This document shows, piece after piece, positions 14,976 through 23,289 of a stretch of DNA of 33,409 nucleotides; position 1 is the first letter of the stretch; the number at the start of each line of letters is the position of its first letter. The stretch covers positions 1 to 33,409 of the IMG/VR virus record IMGVR_UViG_3300020578_000256; one strand, given 5' to 3'. The DNA is from a virus. The position numbers were made by a program, and so were the translations under genes. The notes below the pieces were generated by a model. The model saw only the letters and a list, made by a program, of their open reading frames with translations, ran no database searches and had not been told where the DNA came from.

Positions 14976-16231
14976 GTGTAACATTAAGTAGCCTATTAGG
15001 CTCTGGTATATCTGGTTATTCTGGTTATTCTGGTCAAGGACCATCTGGTTATTCTGGATACTCTGGTATTTCGGGATTTTCAGGAAGATCAGGATATTCA
15101 GGATTTTCTGGTATCTCTGGTTACTCAGGTATATCAGGTTACTCAGGCATTTCCGGATATTCTGGTATCTCAGGTTATTCAGGTATCTCCGGTTATTCAG
15201 GTATATCTGGTTTCTCTGGTATATCTGGTTTCTCTGGTATATCCGGTTACTCAGGATTCTCAGGTATATCCGGTTATTCTGGATATTCTGGTATCTCAGG
15301 TTATTCAGGTATCTCAGGTTACTCTGGTGTCTCTGGTTATTCCGGCATATCTGGATATTCAGGTGATAGCACTTCAGGTTACTCTGGATATTCTGGTATC
15401 TCAGGTTACTCAGGATTCTCTGGTATATCCGGTTACTCAGGATTCTCTGGTATATCCGGTTATTCTGGTTACTCTGGTATCTCTGGTTATTCCGGCATAT
15501 CTGGTTACTCTGGTATCTCTGGTTATTCCGGCATATCTGGTTACTCTGGTGATTCTGGATATTCAGGTATATCTGGTTTCTCTGGCATATCTGGTTATTC
15601 TGGATATTCTGGTGATTCTGGATATTCTGGTTATTCTGGTATATCCGGTTATTCTGGATATTCTGGTATATCCGGTTACTCAGGTATCTCAGGCACTTCA
15701 GGTTATTCTGGTGATAATCCAGGTTCTAGTGGTTATTCTGGTTTCTCTGGCTTTGGTTTATCTGGTTATTCTGGTATATCTGGTTATTCTGGTGCTTCTG
15801 GCCCATCAACTATAATTAATGCTACAAATGATACATCTACAGCTTCAGATTTTTATCCAGTATTTGTTGCAGCCACCGGCTCAAATCAAACTGCAACTGC
15901 ATCATCATCTAAACTTTATTTTAGACCATCAACTGGCGAATTAAGCGCTACTGATTTTAATACTTTATCGGATTTATTATATAAAGAAGATATTCAACCA
16001 ATTTATAACGCATTAAACAAAATACTTGACATTCGTGGTGTTTCATATATAATGAAAGACTCTAAGAAAAAACATCTTGGTGTTATCGCTCAAGAAGTTG
16101 AATCAATTATACCTGAAGTTGTATCTGAAAATTCTAATGGAGCTAAATCAGTTTCTTATAACAATATTATAGCTGTTTTAATCGAGGCTGTTAAAGAACT
16201 AAAAGAGGAAATTGATAAATTAAAGAAATAA
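14972..16231 (+). CDS. Second GYSG-repeat (collagen-like) tail fibre with S74 chaperone
   Basis: This 419-aa paralogue of the preceding fibre has G-X-S repeats over residues about 11-277. A conserved linker follows (INATNDTSTASDFYPVFVAA, LYFRPSTGELSATDF), then an S74 chaperone from about 333, with S333/K338 (SDLLYK) and a C-terminal coiled coil (VKELKEEIDKLKK). The linker plus S74 region is nearly identical in protein to that of the 1010-aa fibre. The repeat block lacks both inserted globular domains. The ATG overlaps the upstream stop (ATGA), so the two fibres are translationally coupled. It probably forms a shorter fibre or a cap on the long one. Confidence 0.85.
   Translation: MSVTLSSLLGSGISGYSGYSGQGPSGYSGYSGISGFSGRSGYSGFSGISGYSGISGYSGISGYSGISGYSGISGYSGISGFSGISGFSGISGYSGFSGISGYSGYSGISGYSGISGYSGVSGYSGISGYSGDSTSGYSGYSGISGYSGFSGISGYSGFSGISGYSGYSGISGYSGISGYSGISGYSGISGYSGDSGYSGISGFSGISGYSGYSGDSGYSGYSGISGYSGYSGISGYSGISGTSGYSGDNPGSSGYSGFSGFGLSGYSGISGYSGASGPSTIINATNDTSTASDFYPVFVAATGSNQTATASSSKLYFRPSTGELSATDFNTLSDLLYKEDIQPIYNALNKILDIRGVSYIMKDSKKKHLGVIAQEVESIIPEVVSENSNGAKSVSYNNIIAVLIEAVKELKEEIDKLKK
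15001..15804 (+). repeat. GYSG-type coding repeat block 4
   Basis: This is the repeat block of the 419-aa fibre. It shares long DNA stretches with block 2 of the upstream gene, for example the GGTGATAGCACTTCAGGTTA unit at 15361 and 13888. That fits exchange between the two paralogous genes. Confidence 0.9.
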
Positions 16232-16246
16232 AATTTTGGAATTATT

Positions 16247-18178
16247 ATGAAATACAGTGTGGTGATACCGACATATAATCATTGTGATGATTTTCTTAAA
16301 CCATGTATTGAATCTATCGTTCAGTATACCGATTTAGAAGATGTAGAAATAATTATATCTGCTAATGGGTGTACTGATAATACAAAAGATTACCTAAACG
16401 ATCTTAAATCTTTCATACCAAATCTAAAAGTGATTTGGTCTGATGAACCACTTGGTTATCCAAAAGCTACAAATCTTGGTATTTTAGCTTCTTCTGGTGA
16501 AAAAATAATTCTTCTCAATAACGATACTAAATTTTTAAATCAAGAAAAAAATACTTGGTTAAATTTATTAGCATCTGGCTTTGATAATTCAAAATGTGGT
16601 ATAACTTGTGTGGTAAAAGAATACTCACGAGTAATGCAAAAAGATTTTGCGGTATTTTTTTGTGTAATGATTGATCGTAAAGTTTTTGACACAATTGGTT
16701 TACTTAATGAAGAATATGGCACAGGCTCTGGTGAAGATATGGAGTTTTGTATTTTAACTGAGGCTGCGGGTTTTGAAGTTGTCGAAGTTTCAAGTAAAAT
16801 AAAACTTAATAAAAAATACTTTACTGGTTCATTTCCAATCTATCATCTTGGCGAAGGCACAGTTCACGATAATAAATTAGTGCCTAATTGGAAAGAAATA
16901 TTTTTAAAGAATGCAATTAGAGTTGCAACTAAGTATAATCAAGATTGGAAAAAAGAAAAAAATATGAATCACCTTAAAATAGGCATTATAACACCATTAT
17001 ACAATGATATTGAACATATTTTTCATGCCATTAATTCTGTTAAAACACAAAATATGGGAAATGTTGTTCATTATATATACGATGATTGTTCAACTGATGG
17101 TGTAGAAAAAGGATTACAAGAACTTTTATTTGCAAACACATCTTTAGTTTACATTAAAGGCGAACAAAATAAAGGACAAGCTTACGCAAGAAATCGAGCA
17201 ATTGAATCTGCGCTTGCTGTTGGTTGCGATTACATTGCATTTTTAGATTCAGATGATGTTTGGTTTCCAAATCATTTACAAAGAGCCTTAGAAACTTTAC
17301 AAACACAAAACTGTAATGTTGTTTATTCAACACCGCAATTTTGTGATGAAAACGGCAATGTTCTTTTTCCTTATAATATTGTTGTGCCACATACATTTAT
17401 TGGTAAACAATTAAGACACAACAATTTTATTTGGATATCAAGTGTAGTTGCTAATGCACGGTGTTTTTTAGATACAAAATTTGATGATACAATAAACAGT
17501 GTTGAAGATTGGGATATGTGGTTAAGATTATATGAAAAAGGCCATGTGTTCTTTAAGGATTCAGAAATTACTATTCGTTATTTGGTTAGAAACAATACTG
17601 AAGCATCTAAAGGTGCCTCAAAAATGAATTTATTTTGGCAAAAACATCAACAATTACCATCTTTAAAATTACATTTGGCCTGCGGCCATGATTATGATGA
17701 AAATTATATTAACATTGATTTATATGCACCTGAAGATGCTAAATGCGATGTTCGTCTTGATGTACAAAAACTACCATATGATGACAATACTGTTGATGAA
17801 ATTAAAGCGTTTCATATCATTGAACATTTTCATTTTTTTGAAATACAAGAGGTTCTCAAAGAGTGGTATCGTGTGTTAAAACCTGGCGGCAAATTATATC
17901 TTGAAACGCCAGACTTTTTAGAAACTTGCCGATCATTTGTTGAAGGTAATCCAGCAACCGGCATGGATATTGAACAGTGGCGTATTCTTTTATACGGACA
18001 TTTTTTTGCTCATGCGTGGATACCAGGCCAAACACATAAATTTTTATTTACTGAAACACAATTAAGAGCAAATCTTGGTTGGGCTGGTTTTCAAACAGTT
18101 AACCGTGTTCGACCTGCATCTAAATATGTTATGAATGAAACACATCATTTGTTTTTGACAGTGGAAGCTTTTAAATGA
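16247..18178 (+). CDS. Trimodular GT2-GT2-methyltransferase protein
   Basis: This 643-aa protein fuses three enzymatic domains. Domain 1 (about 1-215) is a GT-A family 2 glycosyltransferase (VVIPTYNHCDDF, ILLNNDTKF at 88-96, GEDMEF with E163/D164). Domain 2 (about 241-455) is a second GT2 (GIITPLYNDIEH, DDCSTDG, metal-binding FLDSDD with D334-D337, EDWDMWLRL). Domain 3 (about 470-643) is a class I SAM-dependent methyltransferase (LHLACG at 475-480, VRLDVQKLPYDDNTVDEI, HIIEHF, LKPGGKLYLETPD). It starts 15 bases after the GYSG fibre and its stop overlaps the next GT gene (ATGA). It would build and methyl-cap a short glycan on a virion protein or host surface polymer; the acceptor is unknown. 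Domain 1 has an NND in place of the usual DXD. Confidence 0.85.
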   Translation: MKYSVVIPTYNHCDDFLKPCIESIVQYTDLEDVEIIISANGCTDNTKDYLNDLKSFIPNLKVIWSDEPLGYPKATNLGILASSGEKIILLNNDTKFLNQEKNTWLNLLASGFDNSKCGITCVVKEYSRVMQKDFAVFFCVMIDRKVFDTIGLLNEEYGTGSGEDMEFCILTEAAGFEVVEVSSKIKLNKKYFTGSFPIYHLGEGTVHDNKLVPNWKEIFLKNAIRVATKYNQDWKKEKNMNHLKIGIITPLYNDIEHIFHAINSVKTQNMGNVVHYIYDDCSTDGVEKGLQELLFANTSLVYIKGEQNKGQAYARNRAIESALAVGCDYIAFLDSDDVWFPNHLQRALETLQTQNCNVVYSTPQFCDENGNVLFPYNIVVPHTFIGKQLRHNNFIWISSVVANARCFLDTKFDDTINSVEDWDMWLRLYEKGHVFFKDSEITIRYLVRNNTEASKGASKMNLFWQKHQQLPSLKLHLACGHDYDENYINIDLYAPEDAKCDVRLDVQKLPYDDNTVDEIKAFHIIEHFHFFEIQEVLKEWYRVLKPGGKLYLETPDFLETCRSFVEGNPATGMDIEQWRILLYGHFFAHAWIPGQTHKFLFTETQLRANLGWAGFQTVNRVRPASKYVMNETHHLFLTVEAFK

Positions 18179-19140
18179 CCAACATATTATGTTCTATTTC
18201 GACCAGAGGCCGATATGACACAACTTTGCCAATGGCAATTCAATCAGTTATAACACAAACTTTAAAACCAAATAAGTTGGTTATTTTTGATGATAATGAA
18301 CAACCAAAAGATATAAGAGAAATACAACACTATGAATATCTTTTTCGTATGTTGGATGAAAAAAATATCGAATGGCAAGTTATTTTTGGTCAGAAAAAAG
18401 GCCAACATTTTAATCATCAAATGGCCAATACCATGGATTATGAATGGGTTTGGCGTTTAGATGATGATACTATAGCTGATTCAAATGTTTTAGAAAATTT
18501 ATATAAACATACCGCATCAGATGTTGGTGCTGTTGGTGGTTCTGTACTAACACCGCCATTTATTAAAGGATTAAATTCAACTGGTAAGATTGACGATATT
18601 GATGAACAAAATATTCAATGGGATTATATTAAAGATATAAAAGAAGTAGATCATTTACATTGTTCATTTTTATATCGTGCTGGAATACATGACTACAATT
18701 TAGGTTTATCTCAGGTTGCTCACCGAGAAGAAACACTTTTTACTTTTGGTTTAAAACAAAAAGGATATAAACTTCTTGTTATACCAAATACAGTAACTTG
18801 GCATTTAAGAAATCGAAATGGTGGCATTAGAACATTTCAAAAGGATATGTTTGACCATGATGAATATATTTTTAGAAATCATTTAGAGTATAAAGATAAA
18901 ACAATCGTTGTTTTAAACTCTGGCATGGGCGATCATTTGGTGTTTACTAGTGTTTTACCATTAATAAAAAATGCTGCAGTATTTTCGTGTTATCCTGAAA
19001 TAGTTCCAGGCAGAAGCATCGATGATGCTATGAGACTTTTTGGTGATTTAGATTGTTACAGTATTTACAAAAAAATGGATCAATGGAATTGGAAAAATTC
19101 TTTAGAGAAAGCTTTCAGAAAGATGTATGGTGTAAAATGA
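18175..19140 (+). CDS. GT2 glycosyltransferase fused to N-terminal half of a GT9-like glycosyltransferase
   Basis: This 321-aa protein has an N-terminal GT2 domain (about 1-230): ILCSISTRGRYDTTL, KLVIFDDNEQP, metal-binding WRLDDDT with D96-D98, VGAVGGSV. The C-terminal 80 residues begin TIVVLNSGMGDHLVFTSVLP (G250-D253), which resembles the Rossmann N-terminus of GT9/heptosyltransferase-type GT-B enzymes. That half stops abruptly at KMYGVK. The stop overlaps the ATG of the next gene, whose product looks like the matching GT9 C-terminal half, so the GT-B enzyme appears to be made as two chains or is newly broken. It is coupled to the upstream gene by an ATGA overlap. Confidence 0.8.
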   Translation: MTNILCSISTRGRYDTTLPMAIQSVITQTLKPNKLVIFDDNEQPKDIREIQHYEYLFRMLDEKNIEWQVIFGQKKGQHFNHQMANTMDYEWVWRLDDDTIADSNVLENLYKHTASDVGAVGGSVLTPPFIKGLNSTGKIDDIDEQNIQWDYIKDIKEVDHLHCSFLYRAGIHDYNLGLSQVAHREETLFTFGLKQKGYKLLVIPNTVTWHLRNRNGGIRTFQKDMFDHDEYIFRNHLEYKDKTIVVLNSGMGDHLVFTSVLPLIKNAAVFSCYPEIVPGRSIDDAMRLFGDLDCYSIYKKMDQWNWKNSLEKAFRKMYGVK

Positions 19141-19565
19141 TTATTATTTCTCCATACTCAAAAGAACTTAGAGATGGTAAAAAAAATCCAAAAAATTATC
19201 CATATTGGAAAGAATTAATATCTCTTATTCAAGAACCAATCATACAAGTTGGCATCGATGGTGAAGAGCAATTAGTTGAAAATTTTCGTAAAAATTTATC
19301 AATTACTGAGTTGCGAAACCTCATAAACGAATGTCGAATATGGATTTCAGTTGATAGTTTTTTTCAACATTTAGCTTGGAATTCTAACAAACCAGGTATT
19401 GTGCTTTTTGGACAGTCTGATCCTTTAATATTTGGTCATTCGGAAAATATTAATTTATTAAAAGATCGTTCGTATTTGCGTGAAAAACAATTTTGGTTAT
19501 GGGAACAATGTGATTATAGAGAGGAGGCTTTTGTAAAACCGGCAGAAGTTCTAAAGTATTTGTGA
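19137..19565 (+). CDS. C-terminal half of a GT9-like (heptosyltransferase-type) glycosyltransferase
   Basis: This 142-aa protein carries the donor-binding half of a GT-B/GT9-type enzyme: MIIISPYSK, an IIQVGIDGE strand-turn, then SVDSFFQHLAW (D73, H78), NKPGIVLFGQSDPLIFGH. The VDSxxxHLA and KPxxxLFGxxDP pattern is the heptosyltransferase hallmark. It has no N-terminal domain of its own; that seems to lie at the end of the 18175 gene, with which it overlaps by ATGA. I chose ATG 19137 over an in-frame upstream start at 19053, because the overlap is the local rule and the extra 28 residues look like out-of-frame translation of the upstream gene. Confidence 0.75.
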   Translation: MIIISPYSKELRDGKKNPKNYPYWKELISLIQEPIIQVGIDGEEQLVENFRKNLSITELRNLINECRIWISVDSFFQHLAWNSNKPGIVLFGQSDPLIFGHSENINLLKDRSYLREKQFWLWEQCDYREEAFVKPAEVLKYL

Positions 19566-19566
19566 G

Positions 19567-19574
19567 ATAAATAC
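19567..19574 (+). promoter_or_regulatory. T4-late-type promoter motif ATAAATAC before gene 13
   Basis: ATAAATAC lies 20 bases before the gp13 ATG, directly after the glycosyltransferase stop codon. A GAAGGA (19584-19589) ribosome site follows. Spacing and sequence match the other late motifs. It probably starts the neck-tail-terminase operon. Confidence 0.7.
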
Positions 19575-19594
19575 ACGATAAACGAAGGATTTTT

Positions 19595-20548
19595 ATGGCT
19601 GCTCCAACAACAAGATTACAGTTTAAAGATTATTGTCTTAGAAGATTAGGTTGGCCAGTTATTGATATTAATGTAGATGACGATCAAGTTGATGATCGTA
19701 TTGATGATGCCTTGAGTTTTTTCTATGATTACCACTATGATGGTACAGAAAAACTCTTTATGAAGCATAAAATTACTCAAACTGACATTGACCGCCGTTG
19801 GATTTATGCTCCCGATGCGGTTCTTTTTGTTATTGGTGTTTTACCGTTTGACGATTCAAATTCATCAGTTAACATGTTTGATCTTAGATATCAACTAAGA
19901 CTGCATGATTTATATGACTTTACTTCAGTTTCTTATGTGTCTTATGAAATTACAATGCAACACATACAAACTTTAAATCTTCTTTTTTCTGGAAAACCAC
20001 AATTTCGTTTTAATCGAGTGCAAAACAAAGTGTTTTTAGATATTGATTGGGAAAGAGATGTAGAAGTTGGTGACTATGTAATTATTGAGTGTTATCGTAA
20101 AATGAATCCAGAACTTGTTAATTTAACTGGCACAGTAAACCTTGTTTCTGGTAATACAACAGTCATAGGCACAGGAACAAAATTTGACCAAGAAATTGTT
20201 GAAAATGATTTTGTAAATTTTGGTGATGAATCACTTCAAGTTAGAACAATTAATTCACCAACAAATATTACACTTACGACAGCGCCAGCGGCATCAAATG
20301 CAACAGCAACAATGACAGTAACTGGTTTAACTGATGTTTTTGATAATCGTTTTTTAAAAGCATATGCCACTGCAAAAATTAAAATGCAATGGGGCTCCAA
20401 TCTTAAAAAGTTTGCTGGTATTCAAATGCCAGGTGGTGTAACTCTTAATGGTCAACAAATTTATGATGAGGCTATAGAAGAAATTAAAAACTTAGAAGAA
20501 CAAATGTATAATTCAACTAGTATGCCTAGTGAAATCTTGTCGGGATAA
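19595..20548 (+). CDS. gp13: Neck protein gp13-like (head-tail connector)
   Basis: This 317-aa product matches the T4-like gp13 neck protein in position (first of 13-14-15-16-17) and in its N-terminus: YCLRRLGWPVIDINVDDDQV, RIDDALSFFYDYHYDG and LFMKHKI are typical of cyanophage/T4-like gp13. Gp13 with gp14 forms the ring that closes the filled head and joins it to the tail. Residues about 176-250 form a Thr-rich beta insertion (VSGNTTVIGTGTKF, NITLTTAPAASN) of the type found as decorations in phage structural proteins. The C-terminus returns to the helical gp13 pattern (MQWGSNLKKFAGIQMPGG). Confidence 0.85.
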   Translation: MAAPTTRLQFKDYCLRRLGWPVIDINVDDDQVDDRIDDALSFFYDYHYDGTEKLFMKHKITQTDIDRRWIYAPDAVLFVIGVLPFDDSNSSVNMFDLRYQLRLHDLYDFTSVSYVSYEITMQHIQTLNLLFSGKPQFRFNRVQNKVFLDIDWERDVEVGDYVIIECYRKMNPELVNLTGTVNLVSGNTTVIGTGTKFDQEIVENDFVNFGDESLQVRTINSPTNITLTTAPAASNATATMTVTGLTDVFDNRFLKAYATAKIKMQWGSNLKKFAGIQMPGGVTLNGQQIYDEAIEEIKNLEEQMYNSTSMPSEILSG

Positions 20549-20551
20549 TTT

Positions 20552-21460
20552 GTGGCCACTAATCTTTATTTCAATAATTTTCCTCAAAATCAAATAACAC
20601 AAGAACAACTTCTTGTTGAAGATTTGGTTATTGAAGCTTTACAAATTTATGGCATGGATGTTTATTATTTGCCAAGAACTGTTCGAGCAAATAATGAAAT
20701 TGATTATATTTATGGAGAAGATACTCTTAAAGAATATGTAACTGCACATCCAATCGAAATGTATCTTGAAAATGTGACAGGTATGGATGGTGAGGGTGAT
20801 TTTATTTCTAAATTTGGTTTAGAAATTCGTGATGAAATATCGGTGTTGGTTTCTCGCAGAAGATTTCAATATGCAACTTCTCCGTCAGATTTAGAAAGAC
20901 CAAGAGAAGGTGATTTAATTTATATTCCTCTTTTAAAGAATTTTTTTGAAATTATCTTTGTAGAACATGAAAATGATCAAGCAATGTTTTATACACTTGG
21001 TCGCGGCCGAGGTGGAAATGTTTATGTTTATGCTCTTAAACTAAAACAATTTGTATTTTCAAATGAAATTGTTGAAACTGGTGTTTTTGAAATTGATGAG
21101 CAAATTCGTGACAATTACAGTCGTACAAAAATTACATTAACAACTGGCTCTGGTCATTATGCTAATGGTGAAATAGTTTATCAAGGTACAAGTCTTGCTG
21201 CGGCAAATGCACAAGCTATTGTGCAAAGCTCCGATGTTATTAGCGCAAGTAAATATGTTAACATTATTCATGTTCAAGGAACATTTACTTCAGCAAATGT
21301 AATTGGTGAAAGTTCTGGTGCTGTTTGGACAGCAAATGTTGTATCAGATACAGCGACAATGAATGATGCGTTTGAAGATATTGTAGACAATAACCGTATA
21401 CAAACAGAAAGTGATAGCATTCTTGATTGGACAGAAACCAATCCATTTGGTGAAACATAA
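20552..21460 (+). CDS. gp14: Neck protein gp14-like
   Basis: This 302-aa partner of gp13 in the neck ring is recognised by order and by the family N-terminus (NFPQNQITQEQLLVEDLVIE, YYLPRT) and C-terminus (ESDSILDWTETNPFGE). The start is GTG 20552, three bases after the gp13 stop; no upstream ATG fits. A beta-rich insertion (about 200-270: GHYANGEIVYQGTSL, ANVIGESSGAVW) makes it longer than T4 gp14 (about 256 aa). The stop TAA shares its last A with the gp15 ATG. Confidence 0.85.
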   Translation: MATNLYFNNFPQNQITQEQLLVEDLVIEALQIYGMDVYYLPRTVRANNEIDYIYGEDTLKEYVTAHPIEMYLENVTGMDGEGDFISKFGLEIRDEISVLVSRRRFQYATSPSDLERPREGDLIYIPLLKNFFEIIFVEHENDQAMFYTLGRGRGGNVYVYALKLKQFVFSNEIVETGVFEIDEQIRDNYSRTKITLTTGSGHYANGEIVYQGTSLAAANAQAIVQSSDVISASKYVNIIHVQGTFTSANVIGESSGAVWTANVVSDTATMNDAFEDIVDNNRIQTESDSILDWTETNPFGET

Positions 21461-22452
21461 TGTTAGGTAATGAGTTTTTTAGCCATCGTACAATACGAAA
21501 AGTTGTAGTAGCTTTTGGTACTTTATTTAATGATCTTGTTGTTACAAGAACAACTCAAAGTGGCGTAAAAAAAGAATATTTTAAAGTACCATTATCCTAT
21601 GGTGCAAAAGAAAAATACATCACTCGTATTACTTCTGATCCATCTTTAACAAAATCAATCGCTACACTTGTACCAAGAATTTCATTTAATTTAGATGGTT
21701 TATCTTATGATCCGACTCGTAAACAAATAACAACCATACAAAATTTTTCGGCAAATACTTCAACTGGACTTAAAACTCAATACGCTCCAATTCCATATAA
21801 CTATGAATTTTCTTTATCAATCTATGTAAGAAATACTGAAGATGGCACACAAATACTTGAACAAATATTACCATTTTTTACACCAGATTTTACTGTAACT
21901 GTTGATTTTATTCCTAATATGAATAAAAAGTATGATTTACCAATTATACTTAATTCAGTATCATCTTCTATTGATTATGAAGGAGACATGTTAAGCACAA
22001 GATTAATTCTTTGGGATTTATCATTTACTGTTAAAGGATTTATTTGGCCACCAATTAAATCTGGTGATGTTATTCGTCAAGCAAATACAAATATTTTTAT
22101 TGAACCACAAAATTTAGATGGACAAGTTGTTTACGTTGATTTTGCAAATGGGACTTCACAGTTTCAAAGGTCTGAAACTATTCGTGTAGATGATCGTCAA
22201 TTAACAGGCAAAGTTCTTTATTTTAGTAATAGTAATACAGGCACTTTAATTGTTGGTAACTTAAACAAATATCTTGAAGTTGGAGACAAAGTTGTTGGTG
22301 ATTTAAGTAATGCCTCATTTACAATTTCAACTTTAGATTCTACACCATTAAAACAAGTGCAAATTATAACAACACCATTGCCAAACACTGCTGATCCAGA
22401 TGATGCTTTTGGATTTAATGAAACTATTACATATTGGCCTAATGTAACATGA
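21460..22452 (+). CDS. gp15: Tail sheath stabiliser/tail completion protein gp15-like
   Basis: This 330-aa gp15 family protein caps the tail terminus and joins it to the neck. Typical features are MLGNEFFSHRTIRKVVVAFG, LFNDLVV, KVPLSYGAKEKYI, and IPYNYEFSLSIYVRNTEDG with EQILPFFTPDFT. It is longer than T4 gp15 (about 272 aa) because of a C-terminal beta region (about 215-310). It overlaps gp14 by one base and the small terminase gene by four (ATGA), so the run is translationally coupled. Confidence 0.9.
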   Translation: MLGNEFFSHRTIRKVVVAFGTLFNDLVVTRTTQSGVKKEYFKVPLSYGAKEKYITRITSDPSLTKSIATLVPRISFNLDGLSYDPTRKQITTIQNFSANTSTGLKTQYAPIPYNYEFSLSIYVRNTEDGTQILEQILPFFTPDFTVTVDFIPNMNKKYDLPIILNSVSSSIDYEGDMLSTRLILWDLSFTVKGFIWPPIKSGDVIRQANTNIFIEPQNLDGQVVYVDFANGTSQFQRSETIRVDDRQLTGKVLYFSNSNTGTLIVGNLNKYLEVGDKVVGDLSNASFTISTLDSTPLKQVQIITTPLPNTADPDDAFGFNETITYWPNVT

Positions 22453-22847
22453 AAAAAATAAACGAAAAATTATCTGAAATATTTAATGTTGAGCCAATTG
22501 AAGTTAAAACTATTAAACAAGAAATTGTGCCTACTGAAGAAACCAATGTAATAGAATCTGATGCTGAGTTTGCTCGTAAAAATATTCGTGAGTTAATTCA
22601 AAAAGGCGGTTTTGCCATTGAAGATTTATTACAAGTTGCAAAACACTCTGAGTCTCCAAGAGCATATGAAGTTGCCGCCAACATGATAAAAAATTTATCG
22701 GATCTAAATAAAGATTTACTAGAAGTACAAAAAAGAAAAAAAGATTTAGTTGTAGATAAAACATCTTCAAATGGAGTTAATGTTGATAAAGCTGTTTTTG
22801 TTGGCTCTACCGCAGAATTAATGAAACTCATTAAGGCAAATAAGTAG
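22449..22847 (+). CDS. gp16: Terminase small subunit gp16-like
   Basis: This 132-aa small terminase recognises and loads DNA for packaging with gp17. The conserved core is DAEFARKNIRELIQKGG, IEDLLQVAKHSESPRAYEV, MIKNLSDLNKDLLEVQKRKK, which aligns with the T4 gp16 helical core. It is shorter than T4 gp16 (164 aa) with a less extended C-terminus. It overlaps gp15 by ATGA. Unusually, gp17 does not follow directly: a Dps-like gene is placed between. Confidence 0.88.
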   Translation: MKKINEKLSEIFNVEPIEVKTIKQEIVPTEETNVIESDAEFARKNIRELIQKGGFAIEDLLQVAKHSESPRAYEVAANMIKNLSDLNKDLLEVQKRKKDLVVDKTSSNGVNVDKAVFVGSTAELMKLIKANK

Positions 22848-22854
22848 GATTAAA

Positions 22855-23289
22855 ATGGAAAAATTAATTGAACAAATGAAAGTTATTTTAGGCACAACTT
22901 TTGGTTTATATTTTAAAGCTCACACATATCATTGGAACGTTGAGGGTCCAGATTTTGCTCAATACCACGATTTTCTTGGTAATTTCTATCAATCTGTTTT
23001 CAATAATGTAGACACAATCGCTGAACACATTCGTGCTCTTGATGTTTATGCACCAACATCTTTACCAAGAATGTTAGAACTATCTGACATTCCAAACTCA
23101 GAATTAATACCTAGTGCTCTCAATATGATGGCTAATTTAAGAGATGATAATGAACGTTATATGATTCATCTTCGCGCTGGTATCGCAGTAGCTGAGCTAG
23201 CAAATGAACCTGCCGTTAGTAACTTTCTACAAGATATTTTAGATAAACATCAAAAGCAAGGTTGGATGCTTCGCAGCTTCACTAAGTAA
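22855..23289 (+). CDS. Dps-like miniferritin
   Basis: This 144-aa ferritin-like protein has the Dps signature HTYHWNVEGPDF, then H38 and a D53xxxE57 motif (VDTIAEHIRALD), ending in QGWMLRSF. Dps proteins oxidise and store iron with peroxide and protect DNA, as 12-mers. Of the usual intersubunit ferroxidase ligands, H26, H38, D53 and E57 are visible. The Asp normally four residues after the second His is Gly (G42), with N43 next to it, so the centre is altered. There is no long Lys-rich N-terminal tail of the E. coli DNA-binding type. The gene sits between gp16 (7-base gap) and gp17 (one-base overlap), hence is expressed late. It may protect phage DNA during packaging or be a co-opted structural part; both are inference. 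Confidence 0.85.
   Translation: MEKLIEQMKVILGTTFGLYFKAHTYHWNVEGPDFAQYHDFLGNFYQSVFNNVDTIAEHIRALDVYAPTSLPRMLELSDIPNSELIPSALNMMANLRDDNERYMIHLRAGIAVAELANEPAVSNFLQDILDKHQKQGWMLRSFTK

Noticed and set aside
19053-19136. Upstream start extending the GT9 C-half gene by 28 residues
   Set aside because: The extra part overlaps the end of the 18175 coding region; ATGA coupling at 19137 is the local rule, and the added residues read as frame-shadow.
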